From: Nonlabens dokdonensis DSW-6
Lineage (GTDB): Bacteria; Bacteroidota; Bacteroidia; Flavobacteriales; Flavobacteriaceae
DNA length: 64,000 bases
Assembly: GCF_000332115.1 (NCBI RefSeq)
Contig: NC_020156.1
Location: 2,295,501 to 2,359,500, forward strand
Direction: 5' to 3'
Shown here: piece by piece, positions 1-7,890 of the stretch
Layout: each line of letters opens with the position of its first letter
Position numbering within the stretch: the stretch's first letter is position 1
Made by a program: the position numbers and the translations under genes
Notes under the pieces: model-generated
The model's database searches: none
Seen by the model: the letters and a program-made list of their open reading frames with translations, nothing else
What the model was told of the DNA's origin: nothing

Positions 1-40
1 TATAGTATAGAATTAAGAGGTACGACCTTGCCTGTTTCAT
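1..40 (-). CDS. possible 5' end of a membrane or exported protein (partial)
   Basis: An ATG on the minus strand at 40 opens a frame that runs off the window edge. The 13 visible codons read M-K-Q-A-R-S-Y-L-L-I-L-Y-Y, a basic start followed by hydrophobic residues, as in a signal peptide or first membrane segment. It would be divergent from idi. Thirteen codons are too few to identify a family, and the frame could be fortuitous. Confidence 0.25.
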   Translation of the reverse strand, partial: MKQARSYLLILYY

Positions 41-172
41 AGTTTAAAGCATTTTGCAATTAATTATTTCAATTTTCATTTGATTTTATTGAAAAATAAA
101 TCAGTTGATCTGTAATTATAAATGGTTTTAACTACTTAATAAATGTTTAAGGAATCAGTTCATTTCCTTTTG

Positions 173-180
173 TACTTTTG
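173..180 (+). promoter_or_regulatory. Bacteroidota -7 promoter element upstream of idi
   Basis: TACTTTTG matches the Bacteroidota -7 consensus TAnnTTTG. Transcription would start a few bases downstream, around 185-188. That leaves only about 10-15 nt before codon 198, where homology to the idi N-terminus already begins. Confidence 0.55.
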
Positions 181-248
181 GTTTATAAATTTTAGAAATT
201 ATCGAACAAGTTATTTTAGTAAACGAGAACGACGAGCAAGTTGGTCTT

Positions 249-710
249 ATGGAAAAAATTGAGGCGCATGAAAAAGCTTTATTACATAGAGCTTTTTCTG
301 TTTTTGTAGTAAATGATAAAAACGAAATCATGTTACAACAGCGCGCTTTGGGTAAATATCATTCTCCTGGATTATGGACTAATACTTGTTGCAGCCACCA
401 GCGTGAAGGAGAAACAAATATTGAGGCTGGTAAACGCAGGCTCATGGAAGAAATGGGTTTTGTAACAGAGTTAGAAGAGCTGTTTCACTTTATCTACATT
501 GCACCATTTGATAACGGGCTTACAGAGCACGAGCTTGATCATGTGATGATAGGGCAATATAACGATGCTCCTAATATTAATCCAGACGAAGTTGCTTCTT
601 ACAAATGGATGACTGCTCAAGATATCAAAGACGATATGGAGCGCCAGCCAGATATTTATACCGAATGGTTTAAAATTATTTTTGAAAAATATTATTCCCA
701 CATATCATGA
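249..710 (+). CDS. idi: isopentenyl-diphosphate delta-isomerase, type I (Nudix fold)
   Basis: Interconverts isopentenyl and dimethylallyl diphosphate, the last step before isoprenoid chain building, in the cytosol. From the first ATG the protein has 153 residues. Visible are the Nudix-like segment G-E-x-N-x-E-A-G-K-R-R-L-x-E-E-M, the catalytic-Cys region T-N-T-C-C-S-H (Cys48) and the metal/catalytic Glu region T-E-H-E-L-D-H. The usual family length is about 170-180. The in-frame codons from 198 read I-I-E-Q-V-I-L-V-N-E-N-D-E-Q-V-G-L and align with the known N-terminal strand of Idi (E. coli E-H-V-I-L-L-N), yet contain no ATG, GTG or TTG before the stop at 186. The true start may therefore be a non-canonical ATT at 198. 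Its stop overlaps the next ATG by four bases (ATGA), so the two genes are probably co-translated. Confidence 0.93.
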   Translation: MEKIEAHEKALLHRAFSVFVVNDKNEIMLQQRALGKYHSPGLWTNTCCSHQREGETNIEAGKRRLMEEMGFVTELEELFHFIYIAPFDNGLTEHELDHVMIGQYNDAPNINPDEVASYKWMTAQDIKDDMERQPDIYTEWFKIIFEKYYSHIS

Positions 711-1117
711 GATTAACTGCCTACCGTAAAGCCCATTTTAATGCTGCGCACCGTTTACACCGAGAAGACTGGAGCGATGAAAAGAATCAGCAAATTTTTG
801 GAAAATGCAATAACCCACATTTTCACGGGCATAATTACGACTTAGAAGTAGGAGTTACAGGAGAAGTGGACCCAGAAACAGGCTATTTAATTGATCTTAA
901 AATTCTCAAAGATATTATCAAGGAAGAGGTAGAAGATGCCTTTGATCATAAAAATCTTAATAAGCAGGTCCCAGAATTTGCAAACCTCAATCCTACTGCA
1001 GAAAATATTGCCTTCGTTATTTACAATAAAGTAAAAGCTAAGTTAGATCCTAAATATGATTTAGAAATTAAACTTTTTGAAACAGAACGCAATTTTGTAG
1101 TTTATAGAGGAGAATAA
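707..1117 (+). CDS. queD: 6-pyruvoyl-tetrahydropterin synthase / QueD family protein
   Basis: A 136-aa enzyme of the PTPS/QueD family, which turns 7,8-dihydroneopterin triphosphate into 6-carboxy- or 6-pyruvoyl-tetrahydropterin. Zinc ligands are visible as H15 (A-A-H-R-L) and H40/H42 (H-F-H-G-H-N-Y), with the catalytic-type Cys34 in G-K-C-N-N-P. A D-H-K-N-L-N segment and a terminal E-T-E-R-N segment fit the rest of the active site. The ATG overlaps the idi stop. folE, which makes the substrate, lies at 13056-13727 but is not in this operon. Queuosine versus pterin function cannot be decided here, so the gene symbol is provisional. Confidence 0.85.
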   Translation: MRLTAYRKAHFNAAHRLHREDWSDEKNQQIFGKCNNPHFHGHNYDLEVGVTGEVDPETGYLIDLKILKDIIKEEVEDAFDHKNLNKQVPEFANLNPTAENIAFVIYNKVKAKLDPKYDLEIKLFETERNFVVYRGE

Positions 1118-1126
1118 TAAGTGTAA

Positions 1127-1142
1127 CGCTTTCGCGAAAGCG
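1127..1142. repeat. 16-bp palindrome CGCTTTCGCGAAAGCG, intergenic copy
   Basis: Perfect copy ten bases after the stop of the QueD-like gene. First of sixteen core copies in the window. Confidence 0.95.
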
Positions 1143-1221
1143 AGATACCTACCAATATTGCTATTCAATTTAGAATTATTTCTTAGCATAGAATAATTTA
1201 ATCTGTATCTCTTTTATTCAC

Positions 1222-1229
1222 TATTTTTG
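1222..1229 (+). promoter_or_regulatory. -7 promoter element of the small helical protein gene
   Basis: TATTTTTG fits TAnnTTTG and lies 18 bases before the ATG at 1247, giving a short 5' leader. Confidence 0.6.
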
Positions 1230-1246
1230 CAGCAAATTAAATTATT

Positions 1247-1510
1247 ATGGCAAGTATTAGAGATCTGAAACAAGATATCAATTACGTATTAGGAGATATC
1301 ATAGAGGCTGCTTTGATCACACAGGCAGCAAACCCTGAAAAAACAGAAGCTTCTGAAAAGGTAGTAGACGATTCTATAGATACATTTGACGAGTTAATCG
1401 CTCGTGTTAACGATCGTAAAGTAGAAAATCGCAAAGCACACATTAAAGCAGTACGTGCTGATTTAGAAACTAAAGGAAAAGCACTTATAGAACGCGTTAA
1501 CGCTTTATAA
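1247..1510 (+). CDS. small conserved helical protein of unknown function
   Basis: An 87-aa, charged, cysteine-free protein with no signal peptide or membrane segment. The pattern suggests two or three amphipathic helices, with basic patches near the end (R-K-V-E-N-R-K-A-H, K-G-K-A). I recall similar short proteins as common hypotheticals in flavobacteria but cannot assign a function. It has its own -7 promoter. Its stop overlaps by six bases the stop of the convergent lipoprotein gene. Confidence 0.75.
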   Translation: MASIRDLKQDINYVLGDIIEAALITQAANPEKTEASEKVVDDSIDTFDELIARVNDRKVENRKAHIKAVRADLETKGKALIERVNAL

Positions 1511-2215
1511 GCTACTTTTATTCTTATCAATTAATGCAGACAATTGTTTCCCGTAAACAGTTGTCTGTATTTTTTTTGGCATTTTTTGAAATACGCTATC
1601 TAACAAAGCAGGATTTGCCTCGCTAGCTTCAGTTACTAAAATATAGGGTGCAACTTCCTTGTCCTTATGCAACTGTGCATAGTTGATGGCATACAGTACC
1701 TTTCTCTTCAGGTATTTATCGTACGCATTTTCTATAGAATCAGCTATTTCTGGAGTTCTAGTTTCATCAGTAAGTGACATACTTCTTTTTACGATGTTGG
1801 TATAGACTTTATTAAGCTTGTCATTATTCTCTTTAAAAACTTGGTAAATATCTTGATTTTTAGAACCAGTTATCACGGCATCTTTTTCAAATTGTTCAAG
1901 TGTGGAGTTGATGGTCATTAATGTGTCTTCTGCAAAAAATAGAAAACGATCATTGAACTCTCTACCATCCTTCACATCTAGATGAAGGTACAGCAACTCA
2001 GGTCCACTAATATCAGTTGTTAATGAATAATCAGAGTTGCCATTAAATTCTACAGAATCTACGTCAACTAAAACACTATCTTGGAAACGTTCTAAAAAAA
2101 TCTTTCCCACCTTAACCCCATCTATCGTTCCTGAAACTGAGAAGTTGCTGGAATTAGGTTCACTGCAAGATGCTACAGCAATTATGACGATAAGAAAGAA
2201 AAGTACTTTTTTCAT
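1505..2215 (-). CDS. DUF4369-like lipoprotein
   Basis: A 236-aa predicted lipoprotein. The signal peptide M-K-K-V-L-F-F-L-I-V-I-I-A ends in a lipobox A-S-C with the lipidated Cys around residue 17. The region after it (S-G-T-I-D-G-V-K-V-G-K-I-F-L-E-R) resembles the N-terminal domain that precedes thioredoxin domains in Bacteroidota (DUF4369). No C-x-x-C thioredoxin domain follows; the C-terminal half looks helical. I chose the ATG at 2215 over the one at 2245 because only the former places the signal peptide at the N-terminus. The function is unknown, perhaps an envelope protein related to the thiol-disulfide family. Confidence 0.75.
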   Translation of the reverse strand: MKKVLFFLIVIIAVASCSEPNSSNFSVSGTIDGVKVGKIFLERFQDSVLVDVDSVEFNGNSDYSLTTDISGPELLYLHLDVKDGREFNDRFLFFAEDTLMTINSTLEQFEKDAVITGSKNQDIYQVFKENNDKLNKVYTNIVKRSMSLTDETRTPEIADSIENAYDKYLKRKVLYAINYAQLHKDKEVAPYILVTEASEANPALLDSVFQKMPKKIQTTVYGKQLSALIDKNKSSL

Positions 2216-2275
2216 GGCTAAAATTTTACGGCTGCAAATATGCATTTTATCTTTTAATTTAAGAAGGTAAAATCC

Positions 2276-3604
2276 TTACGAAGTAGCTACGATTTGCATT
2301 AAAATGGTACATGCAATTGCTCCTATAGTTCCTACTACATAACCAAAAACGGCTAGTAAAACTCCTACACTAGTAAGTGAAGGATGAAACTCTGCTGCGA
2401 CAATAGGTGCACTTGCAGCACCACCTACATTTGCTTGAGAGCCTACAGCGAGAAAGAAATAAGGTGATTTAGTAAGTTTTGCAACCAGTATCAGTAGACC
2501 AGCATGAATCGCCATCCATATAATACCCACAAGAATCAATAACGGATTTTCAACTATTTGAGTTAGATCCATTTTCATTCCTATGGTAGCTACTAAAACG
2601 TAGATAAAAATACTACCTATTTTACTTGCTCCGGTTCCTTCATAACTTTTTGCAGGAGTGAATGATAGTGTTATACCGATTAGTGTAGCAATAGAAATCA
2701 TCCAGAAAAACTGGCTGGTTAGAAAGCTTAAATAAATGTTTTTTGCAATGGCATCCATACCGCTCATTGCTTCTGATAAATAATTTGCTCCAAAATGAGC
2801 AATGGCAACCGTACCAAAGCCAATTCCTAACATCACCATATTATCAGTAAATGTTGCTTCACGTTTCACACTTTCTGTATAATCAGATACACGTTTTTTG
2901 AGATCTTCAATGGCTGTACTATCGGCACCAAACCAGCGATCTATTTTTGCAGCTTTTCCTATTCCAAAAAGTAAAATACCCATCCATAAATTGGCTACAA
3001 CTATATCGACAAGAACCATTCCACCATATTTAGCTTGATTAAATTGATATACTTCTAACATGGCTGTTTGATTTGCGCCGCCACCTATCCAGCTTCCAGC
3101 AAGAGTAGAAAGCCCTCGCCATACAGCATCAAAGCCTTCGCCGCCCACAGTTTCTGGAGAAAAAGAACCAACTATAAGAATAGCTATCGGGCCACCGATG
3201 ACAATTCCTATGGTACCAGTCAAAAACATAATTAACGCCTTTGGTCCAAGATTAAAAACGGCTTTTAAATCTATGGAAAGTGTCATTAAAACCAAAGCTG
3301 CTGGCAACAGGTAACGCGATGCCATATAATAAAGAGAAGAACTAGCTTCTGTTACTGTTCCATCTTCTGCAACAGTTTTCCATTCTGGTGCAATAATTCC
3401 CAAAGAGCTTAAAATAGATGGTAATAAATAACACATCAAAAGTGCAGGAACTATTTTATAAAATTTAGACCAAAAACCTTCTTTCATTGAAGAAGAATAG
3501 AATACTAGAGCTAGACATATCATTAATAGTCCAAAAACTATAGTGTCATCGGTAATAAACGGTGTGGAGTCTTTTACCTTCTCTGCTACCTCTTGAAAAA
3601 TCAT
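2276..3604 (-). CDS. DUF819 family integral membrane permease
   Basis: A 442-aa polytopic membrane protein with about ten to twelve hydrophobic segments. It matches the DUF819 (YjcL-like) family by segments such as A-G-S-W-I-G-G-G-A-N-Q-T-A and G-S-Q-A-N-V-G-G-A-A-S-A-P, near-repeated Gly-rich motifs in the two halves that suggest an internally duplicated transporter fold. The substrate is unknown. The gene stands alone between a lipoprotein gene and a hydrolase-like gene on the same strand. Confidence 0.85.
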   Translation of the reverse strand: MIFQEVAEKVKDSTPFITDDTIVFGLLMICLALVFYSSSMKEGFWSKFYKIVPALLMCYLLPSILSSLGIIAPEWKTVAEDGTVTEASSSLYYMASRYLLPAALVLMTLSIDLKAVFNLGPKALIMFLTGTIGIVIGGPIAILIVGSFSPETVGGEGFDAVWRGLSTLAGSWIGGGANQTAMLEVYQFNQAKYGGMVLVDIVVANLWMGILLFGIGKAAKIDRWFGADSTAIEDLKKRVSDYTESVKREATFTDNMVMLGIGFGTVAIAHFGANYLSEAMSGMDAIAKNIYLSFLTSQFFWMISIATLIGITLSFTPAKSYEGTGASKIGSIFIYVLVATIGMKMDLTQIVENPLLILVGIIWMAIHAGLLILVAKLTKSPYFFLAVGSQANVGGAASAPIVAAEFHPSLTSVGVLLAVFGYVVGTIGAIACTILMQIVATS

Positions 3605-3664
3605 ATATTTCTATTTTGATGTGCTGCAAAATACAATTTTATATGAAGTTGTTTGTGAAAGTTT

Positions 3665-3680
3665 CGCTTTCGCGAAAGCG
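3665..3680. repeat. 16-bp palindrome, intergenic copy
   Basis: Perfect CGCTTTCGCGAAAGCG just downstream of the stop (3694) of the hydrolase-like gene and upstream of the DUF819 gene. Confidence 0.95.
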
Positions 3681-3693
3681 GATTTATTACAGC

Positions 3694-4650
3694 TTATTTT
3701 ACGAAGCCCACTATAAGCTCAACAAGTCTGGTGCTTAAAGGAAAGTTGGGATTGATTTTACTTTTAGAGGCTTCTATTTCATCATCTCCTACTATTTTGA
3801 GAACATGATTCATATTTTCGATAATTTCTAAAGTTGCATTAGGAGCGGTATCTTTTAATAGTTGTGCTTCTGTGGGATTGCTCATGCGATTTCTAGAACC
3901 ATTAATGATCACTACTGGGATTTGCAGTTTTTGAATTTCTTCAGCTGGATTATACTTCATCCAGGATTTCATAAACGGTTGCACTCGTGGACCGATAATA
4001 GGATATAAGTCGCGCTCAATAGCAATTACTGGCTTTTCAGATTTTTTTACTCTTTCAAAAGTTTCTGCGGCTACTTTATCGAGACCAGGTTGTTGTTTTG
4101 AAATTTGTTGTACAATCAACGCATCAATAGATTGTCCTGCGCCATTTAAAGAAATGAATCCATCGATGTGCTCATTAACGGCTAGCATTCCTACTAAAGA
4201 ACCTTGTCCGTGACCGGCAATGTAGATTTTTGAAAATCGCTTATCGTTTTTGAAATAGGAAACAACTTCTTTTGCATCGATGATATAGTCACTAAATAGC
4301 GTTTTATCGCTAGGTTTGCGATTTTTCATTTGGGTAAAAATGCGCTTGTCATAACGATAAGTAGCAATTCCATTAGATAAGAGCGAGTCCGCTAGTTGTT
4401 GGTAGGCATTGCTTCTGGTTCTAGGTTCATTACCATTGCGATCTATCGCGCCTTGATCGCCTACTATAATAACTAATGGAACTGGGTTTTTCTTAGAATC
4501 TTTAGGCGTTAGAATGGTGCCTTTAATACTCTCACTGATATTTAATATCGTTAGATTTTCTACAGTTTTTTGAACCGATTGCTTAGAAAATGGATCTTGT
4601 GCGTAAGTAGCAAATGGTAAAAGAAATAAAAGTAAAAGTAACTTTTTCAT
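3694..4650 (-). CDS. secreted alpha/beta-hydrolase-like protein lacking the catalytic serine
   Basis: A 318-aa exported protein. The signal peptide M-K-K-L-L-L-L-L-F-L-L-P-F-A-T-Y-A is cut before Q18, which decides the start at 4650 rather than 4704. The fold is alpha/beta-hydrolase: an oxyanion-side strand P-L-V-I-I-V-G-D-Q-G, then R-Y-D-K-R, then the nucleophile elbow. The elbow reads G-H-G-Q-G (146-150), so the expected Ser148 is Gly (codon GGA). The acid position in N-G-S-R-N (N254) is Asn where Asp is usual, while the His (N-M-N-H, H282) is kept. It may be a binding protein or pseudo-enzyme. It is not frameshifted. Confidence 0.8.
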   Translation of the reverse strand: MKKLLLLLFLLPFATYAQDPFSKQSVQKTVENLTILNISESIKGTILTPKDSKKNPVPLVIIVGDQGAIDRNGNEPRTRSNAYQQLADSLLSNGIATYRYDKRIFTQMKNRKPSDKTLFSDYIIDAKEVVSYFKNDKRFSKIYIAGHGQGSLVGMLAVNEHIDGFISLNGAGQSIDALIVQQISKQQPGLDKVAAETFERVKKSEKPVIAIERDLYPIIGPRVQPFMKSWMKYNPAEEIQKLQIPVVIINGSRNRMSNPTEAQLLKDTAPNATLEIIENMNHVLKIVGDDEIEASKSKINPNFPLSTRLVELIVGFVK

Positions 4651-4733
4651 GATTTGAGTTGGGTCTAAATAACAACGTTCAAATCTAGGCAATACGTATG
4701 CCATTGTAAATAATCTAGTAAAAAAAGTGAGCT

Positions 4734-5033
4734 TTATCTCTTGGCGATCTTATTACCTGTAGATCGCTGCATAGAACATTTAAAACGGCTCATTTCTGGA
4801 TCACGTTGCGCACGGTGTTTTGTAGCACGACCTTGTACACGTTCACGCCACATTCTGAAACTGCTTTCTTTCATCTCGCTGCGCATGATCATGATCACTT
4901 CTTTTTCTGTCACACCAAATTGCGCTTCAATCGCATCAAAAGGAGTGCGATCTTCCCAACCCATTTCTATAATACGGTCTATCTGGCGATCGTTCAAATT
5001 TTCTAAAATGTCTTTTGCTCTTTTTCTAGCCAT
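4734..5033 (-). CDS. TIGR03643/DUF2805 family protein
   Basis: A 99-aa basic cytosolic protein. The text D-R-x-I-E-M-G-W-E-D-R-T-P-F-D-A-I is typical of the DUF2805/TIGR03643 family, followed by a helix-turn-helix-like stretch (I-E-A-Q-F-G-V-T-E-K-E-V-I) and a basic tail K-H-R-A-Q-R-D. The tail has the look of a nucleic-acid binder, but no function is established. I use the ATG at 5033 (M-A-R-K-R-A-K). A longer in-frame start at 5075 adds a hydrophobic stretch not expected for the family. Confidence 0.8.
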   Translation of the reverse strand: MARKRAKDILENLNDRQIDRIIEMGWEDRTPFDAIEAQFGVTEKEVIMIMRSEMKESSFRMWRERVQGRATKHRAQRDPEMSRFKCSMQRSTGNKIAKR

Positions 5034-5162
5034 AATAGTAAAGTCGTTTACGATCGCAATAATTACAAATTTCAATTAAATAGCAACGTATTTATAAATG
5101 AATTAACAGAATGACAATTGCAGATTTTAGTTTGAACTAGCATCACCAACACCCAATTCTTA

Positions 5163-5246
5163 TTTTCCCTCGAGGGAAAACGGTACCATGGGTGATGAAC
5201 AATTTTAACGATATAGCTTTTTAGCTTGGTTTTCCCTCGAGGAAAA
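5163..5246. repeat. paired TTTTCCCTCGAGG(G)AAAA palindromes
   Basis: A perfect 18-bp palindrome TTTTCCCTCGAGGGAAAA at 5163-5180 is repeated with one base missing at 5230-5246. Between and around them, CATCACC (near 5138) and GGTGATG (near 5190) are also inverted. The 276-bp gap 5034-5309 holds no gene that I can support. It may be a small mobile or structural element. Confidence 0.6.
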
Positions 5247-5309
5247 TGTCTGCTAGGACAAAGTGTGTTTTCGATGCAGGTTTTTCTATATCAAGAATAT
5301 TTCTATTAT

Positions 5310-5912
5310 TCACTTAACCACCTTTCTAAAAGTCAAATTGATACGTAAATCTATTTCCCTTTTTGTTTTTGCAATCTGGTGTTTATAGGTATGTTGAGTT
5401 TGATCTTTCATTAATAACAAACTGCCGTTTTCTAATAAAAATTTAAATTTCCAGTCTTTATTTTCATTATGTCTTAAATGAAAAAACCGATCTTGACCTA
5501 GGCTTACAGAAGCAATAGTGGGATTTTGTCCTAACTCTGGTTCGTTGTCTGCATGCCAGCCGTTAGAATCTTGACCGGTGCGGTACTGGTTAAGTAAACA
5601 GACGTTGAACTCAGCTCCTGCTGCTTTTTCTACGTCGGCTTTGATTTGTGCTAGAGTTTCTGTCCACGGCAAAGCTTTGAATTTGATACCGCTATAACCG
5701 TAATCTAGTCCTTCGTCGCCATATAACTGTGTGAGCCTTGGTTCGTTATGTGTTTTACCAAATAGTTTGATTTCGTTTTGTCTCCATGGGGTTTCTTCTA
5801 ACAAAGTGTCTTTTAAATGTTCCGCTTTCGCGAAAGCGTAAAAAGAACCATCATATTCTACAGTAGCGTCTGGTATCTTAGGAAAAGAATCTGGAAATAA
5901 CTTACTATGCAT
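5310..5912 (-). CDS. AlkB-like 2-oxoglutarate/Fe(II) dioxygenase
   Basis: A 200-aa cytosolic enzyme of the AlkB family, which reverses N-alkylation damage in DNA or RNA by oxidative demethylation. The metal site is complete: H120 and D122 in N-G-W-H-A-D-N-E, and H178 in Y-K-H-Q-I. The 2-oxoglutarate arginines are R190 and R196 in R-I-N-L-T-F-R. The L-N-Q-Y-R-T-G-Q-D segment matches ALKBH2/3-like proteins. The ATG at 5912 is preferred over a TTG at 5942. Residues 26-30 (A-F-A-K-A) are encoded by the 16-bp palindrome, before the conserved core. Confidence 0.9.
   Translation of the reverse strand: MHSKLFPDSFPKIPDATVEYDGSFYAFAKAEHLKDTLLEETPWRQNEIKLFGKTHNEPRLTQLYGDEGLDYGYSGIKFKALPWTETLAQIKADVEKAAGAEFNVCLLNQYRTGQDSNGWHADNEPELGQNPTIASVSLGQDRFFHLRHNENKDWKFKFLLENGSLLLMKDQTQHTYKHQIAKTKREIDLRINLTFRKVVK
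5823..5838. repeat. 16-bp palindrome inside the AlkB-like gene
   Basis: Perfect copy, read in frame as A-F-A-K-A in the variable N-terminal part of the protein. Confidence 0.95.
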
Positions 5913-5987
5913 GCATATCAAAATATCGTGTACTGCTAGCAATATACTATGATTGGGGCGTATCTTGCATCTAATTAAAATTTATTT

Positions 5988-6995
5988 ATGTATACTTCTC
6001 GTATCACTGGAATGGGTAAATATGTTCCAGAAAACGTCGTTACTAATGACGATCTTTCTAAAGTAATGGATACTAACGATGCCTGGATCCAAGAACGCAC
6101 CGGTATAAAAGAGCGCCGCCATATTAAAAAAGGTGATGGTAATTCTACTGCTATCATGGGAGTAAAAGCTGCCGAAATCGCTCTGGAACGAGCAAAAGTT
6201 TCTAAGGACGACATCGATATGATCGTTTTTGCGACATTATCACCAGATTATTATTTCCCTGGTTGTGGTGTGCAGGTTCAAAATCTTATGGATATTCATA
6301 CTTGTCCAGCGCTTGATGTGCGTAATCAGTGTAGTGGTTTTATATATGCACTTTCTGTCGCAGACCAATTTATAAAAACTGGAATGTATAAAAACGTTCT
6401 TGTGATAGGATCAGAAAACCATAGTGGTGGACTGGATTTTTCTACTCGCGGCCGTGGTGTAACGGTAATTTTTGGGGATGGAGCAGGAGCAGCGGTAGTT
6501 TCACGATCAGAAAAAGAAGGTCACGGAATTCTTTCTACACATTTACATAGTGAAGGAGAACACGCGCTAGAATTATCATTGAAAGGACCATCAACTAATC
6601 ATTGGGTTCCTCAAATTATAGAGGAGAATCCGCAAGAAGATATTCCTTATTATCCTTATATGAACGGTCAGTTTGTATTCAAAAATGCAGTACGACGTTT
6701 CAGTGAGGTAATTATGGAAGGTTTACAAACCAACCAGCTAGAAGTAAGTGATATTGATATGCTGGTGCCACATCAAGCTAACTTGCGTATTTCTCAATTT
6801 ATCCAGAAGAAATTTCAATTAACAGACGATCAAGTTTACAATAATATCCAGCGATATGGTAACACTACAGCGGCTTCTATTCCTATCGCCCTTTGTGAAG
6901 CATGGGAAGATGGTAAGATAAAAGAAGGCGATACCGTTGTTTTGGCAGCCTTCGGTAGTGGGTTTACTTGGGGTAGTGCGATTATGAAGTGGTAA
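5988..6995 (+). CDS. fabH: beta-ketoacyl-ACP synthase III
   Basis: A 335-aa thiolase-fold enzyme that condenses acetyl-CoA (or a branched primer) with malonyl-ACP to start fatty-acid synthesis. The triad is complete: C115 (N-Q-C-S-G-F), H262 (P-H-Q-A-N-L-R) and N292 (Y-G-N-T-T-A-A-S). Length is normal. It stands alone, divergent from the AlkB-like gene, rather than beside plsX or rpmF, so it may be a second or variant FabH; some FabH-like enzymes act in secondary lipid pathways. Confidence 0.92.
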   Translation: MYTSRITGMGKYVPENVVTNDDLSKVMDTNDAWIQERTGIKERRHIKKGDGNSTAIMGVKAAEIALERAKVSKDDIDMIVFATLSPDYYFPGCGVQVQNLMDIHTCPALDVRNQCSGFIYALSVADQFIKTGMYKNVLVIGSENHSGGLDFSTRGRGVTVIFGDGAGAAVVSRSEKEGHGILSTHLHSEGEHALELSLKGPSTNHWVPQIIEENPQEDIPYYPYMNGQFVFKNAVRRFSEVIMEGLQTNQLEVSDIDMLVPHQANLRISQFIQKKFQLTDDQVYNNIQRYGNTTAASIPIALCEAWEDGKIKEGDTVVLAAFGSGFTWGSAIMKW

Positions 6996-7013
6996 TACGT
7001 ATTCACTTTCACT

Positions 7014-7047
7014 TTCACAGGTGCGGACTCAAGTCCTCAACTGTGAA
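7014..7047. repeat. degenerate REP-like palindrome (copy 1)
   Basis: Starts TTCACAG and ends CTGTGAA around a decayed form of the GTGCGGACTTAAGTCCGCAC core. It lies just after fabH and is related to the copies around the transposase-like gene. Confidence 0.75.
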
Positions 7048-7172
7048 TAATTGACATGATTGATAGAATCGGTATTTGAATAAGGAAGAATACGGATATC
7101 TAATTTTAAGGAAAAAATTGTTTGTAAGCCCTATCTTTAGGTTGCAATCAATTTTAAATAATCTAAAATAAT

Positions 7173-7409
7173 ATGGAAACTAAGTCATTTAGCCTTTTTG
7201 GTAGGAAAATAACAAAGAAGTACTTGTGGATCATCACAACTGTTTGGTTGATAGGTATATCTCTTACCGTACTTGCTGCAACAGATTTGTTTAATCAAAC
7301 AATGTTTCAAAGGAAGTTTGTGCCTGTTGTTTTGTTATCGATACTTTCTACTGTAGTTGTTATTTATGCTCATATTTCGTATAATTCTAATTCTAAGAAG
7401 GTAAATTAA
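7173..7409 (+). CDS. small two-helix membrane protein
   Basis: 78 aa with two predicted membrane helices (about residues 18-36 and 48-68), a basic N-terminus and a polar Asn/Lys tail. The sequence TATCTTTA at 7132-7139 is a near -7 promoter element. I recognise no family. It sits between two REP-like palindromes, upstream of the transposase-like gene, and could be a passenger of that locus or an unrelated membrane peptide. Confidence 0.55.
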   Translation: METKSFSLFGRKITKKYLWIITTVWLIGISLTVLAATDLFNQTMFQRKFVPVVLLSILSTVVVIYAHISYNSNSKKVN

Positions 7410-7421
7410 CAATTCTTTGTA

Positions 7422-7461
7422 ATATTCATAGGTGCGGACTTAAGTCCGCACCTATGAATAT
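7422..7461. repeat. perfect 40-bp REP-like palindrome (copy 2)
   Basis: A perfect palindrome centred on GTGCGGACTTAAGTCCGCAC with TATTCATAG/CTATGAATA arms. It lies 25 bases before the start of the transposase-like gene. Confidence 0.9.
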
Positions 7462-7485
7462 GGTATTATTTGATTATTTTTAGGA

Positions 7486-7890
7486 ATGTCAAAGAATAAT
7501 CTTCAGATTTACCTTCACATTATTTTTAGTACAAAGAGTAGAAATCATTTCATTTCTGATACAATAGAGAAAAAGTTATACCCTTTTATTTGGTCCGTTA
7601 TACAGGATAATGATTGTGTGCCTATTACGATCAATGGAATGCCAGATCATGTCCATGTATTATTAAAAATGGACTCAAAAGTTTCCTTATCTGATTTGAT
7701 GAGATTCATTAAAGGTAAAAGCTCTAGATTTCTCAGTGAGAATTACACATTTTTAGACGGTTTTGAATGGCAGCGTGGTTATGGAGCTTTTTCAGTAAGT
7801 CCAAAAAATGTCGATAAAGTGATAGGATATATTAAAAACCAAAAACAGCATCATAGAGAAGACTCTACTATTGAAGAGTTAGAGCTTTAA
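7486..7890 (+). CDS. IS200-like / REP-associated tyrosine (HUH) transposase
   Basis: A 134-aa Y1-type transposase. It carries the HUH motif H55-V-H57 in P-D-H-V-H-V-L and the nucleophile Tyr115 in Y-I-K-N-Q with Gln119, the Y-x-x-x-Q arrangement of IS200/IS605 TnpA enzymes, which cut single-stranded DNA next to hairpins. Length and residues look intact. Long palindromes of one family flank it on both sides (7422-7461 and 7891-7931), further copies lie at 7014 and 30674, and no tnpB is present. It is therefore either a RAYT with its REP sequences or a minimal IS200-type element; the distant single copies favour RAYT. Confidence 0.9.
   Translation: MSKNNLQIYLHIIFSTKSRNHFISDTIEKKLYPFIWSVIQDNDCVPITINGMPDHVHVLLKMDSKVSLSDLMRFIKGKSSRFLSENYTFLDGFEWQRGYGAFSVSPKNVDKVIGYIKNQKQHHREDSTIEELEL

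Noticed and set aside
5163..5200. Possible cloning-vector or linker contamination (XhoI-, KpnI- and NcoI-like sites close together)
   Set aside because: A second diverged copy of the palindrome lies 50 bp away in native AT-rich DNA and neighbouring genes are continuous in strand and composition.
7173..7890. Toxin-antitoxin pair made of the small membrane protein and the next gene
   Set aside because: The second gene is clearly a Y1 transposase, and the small protein has no toxin features beyond two helices.
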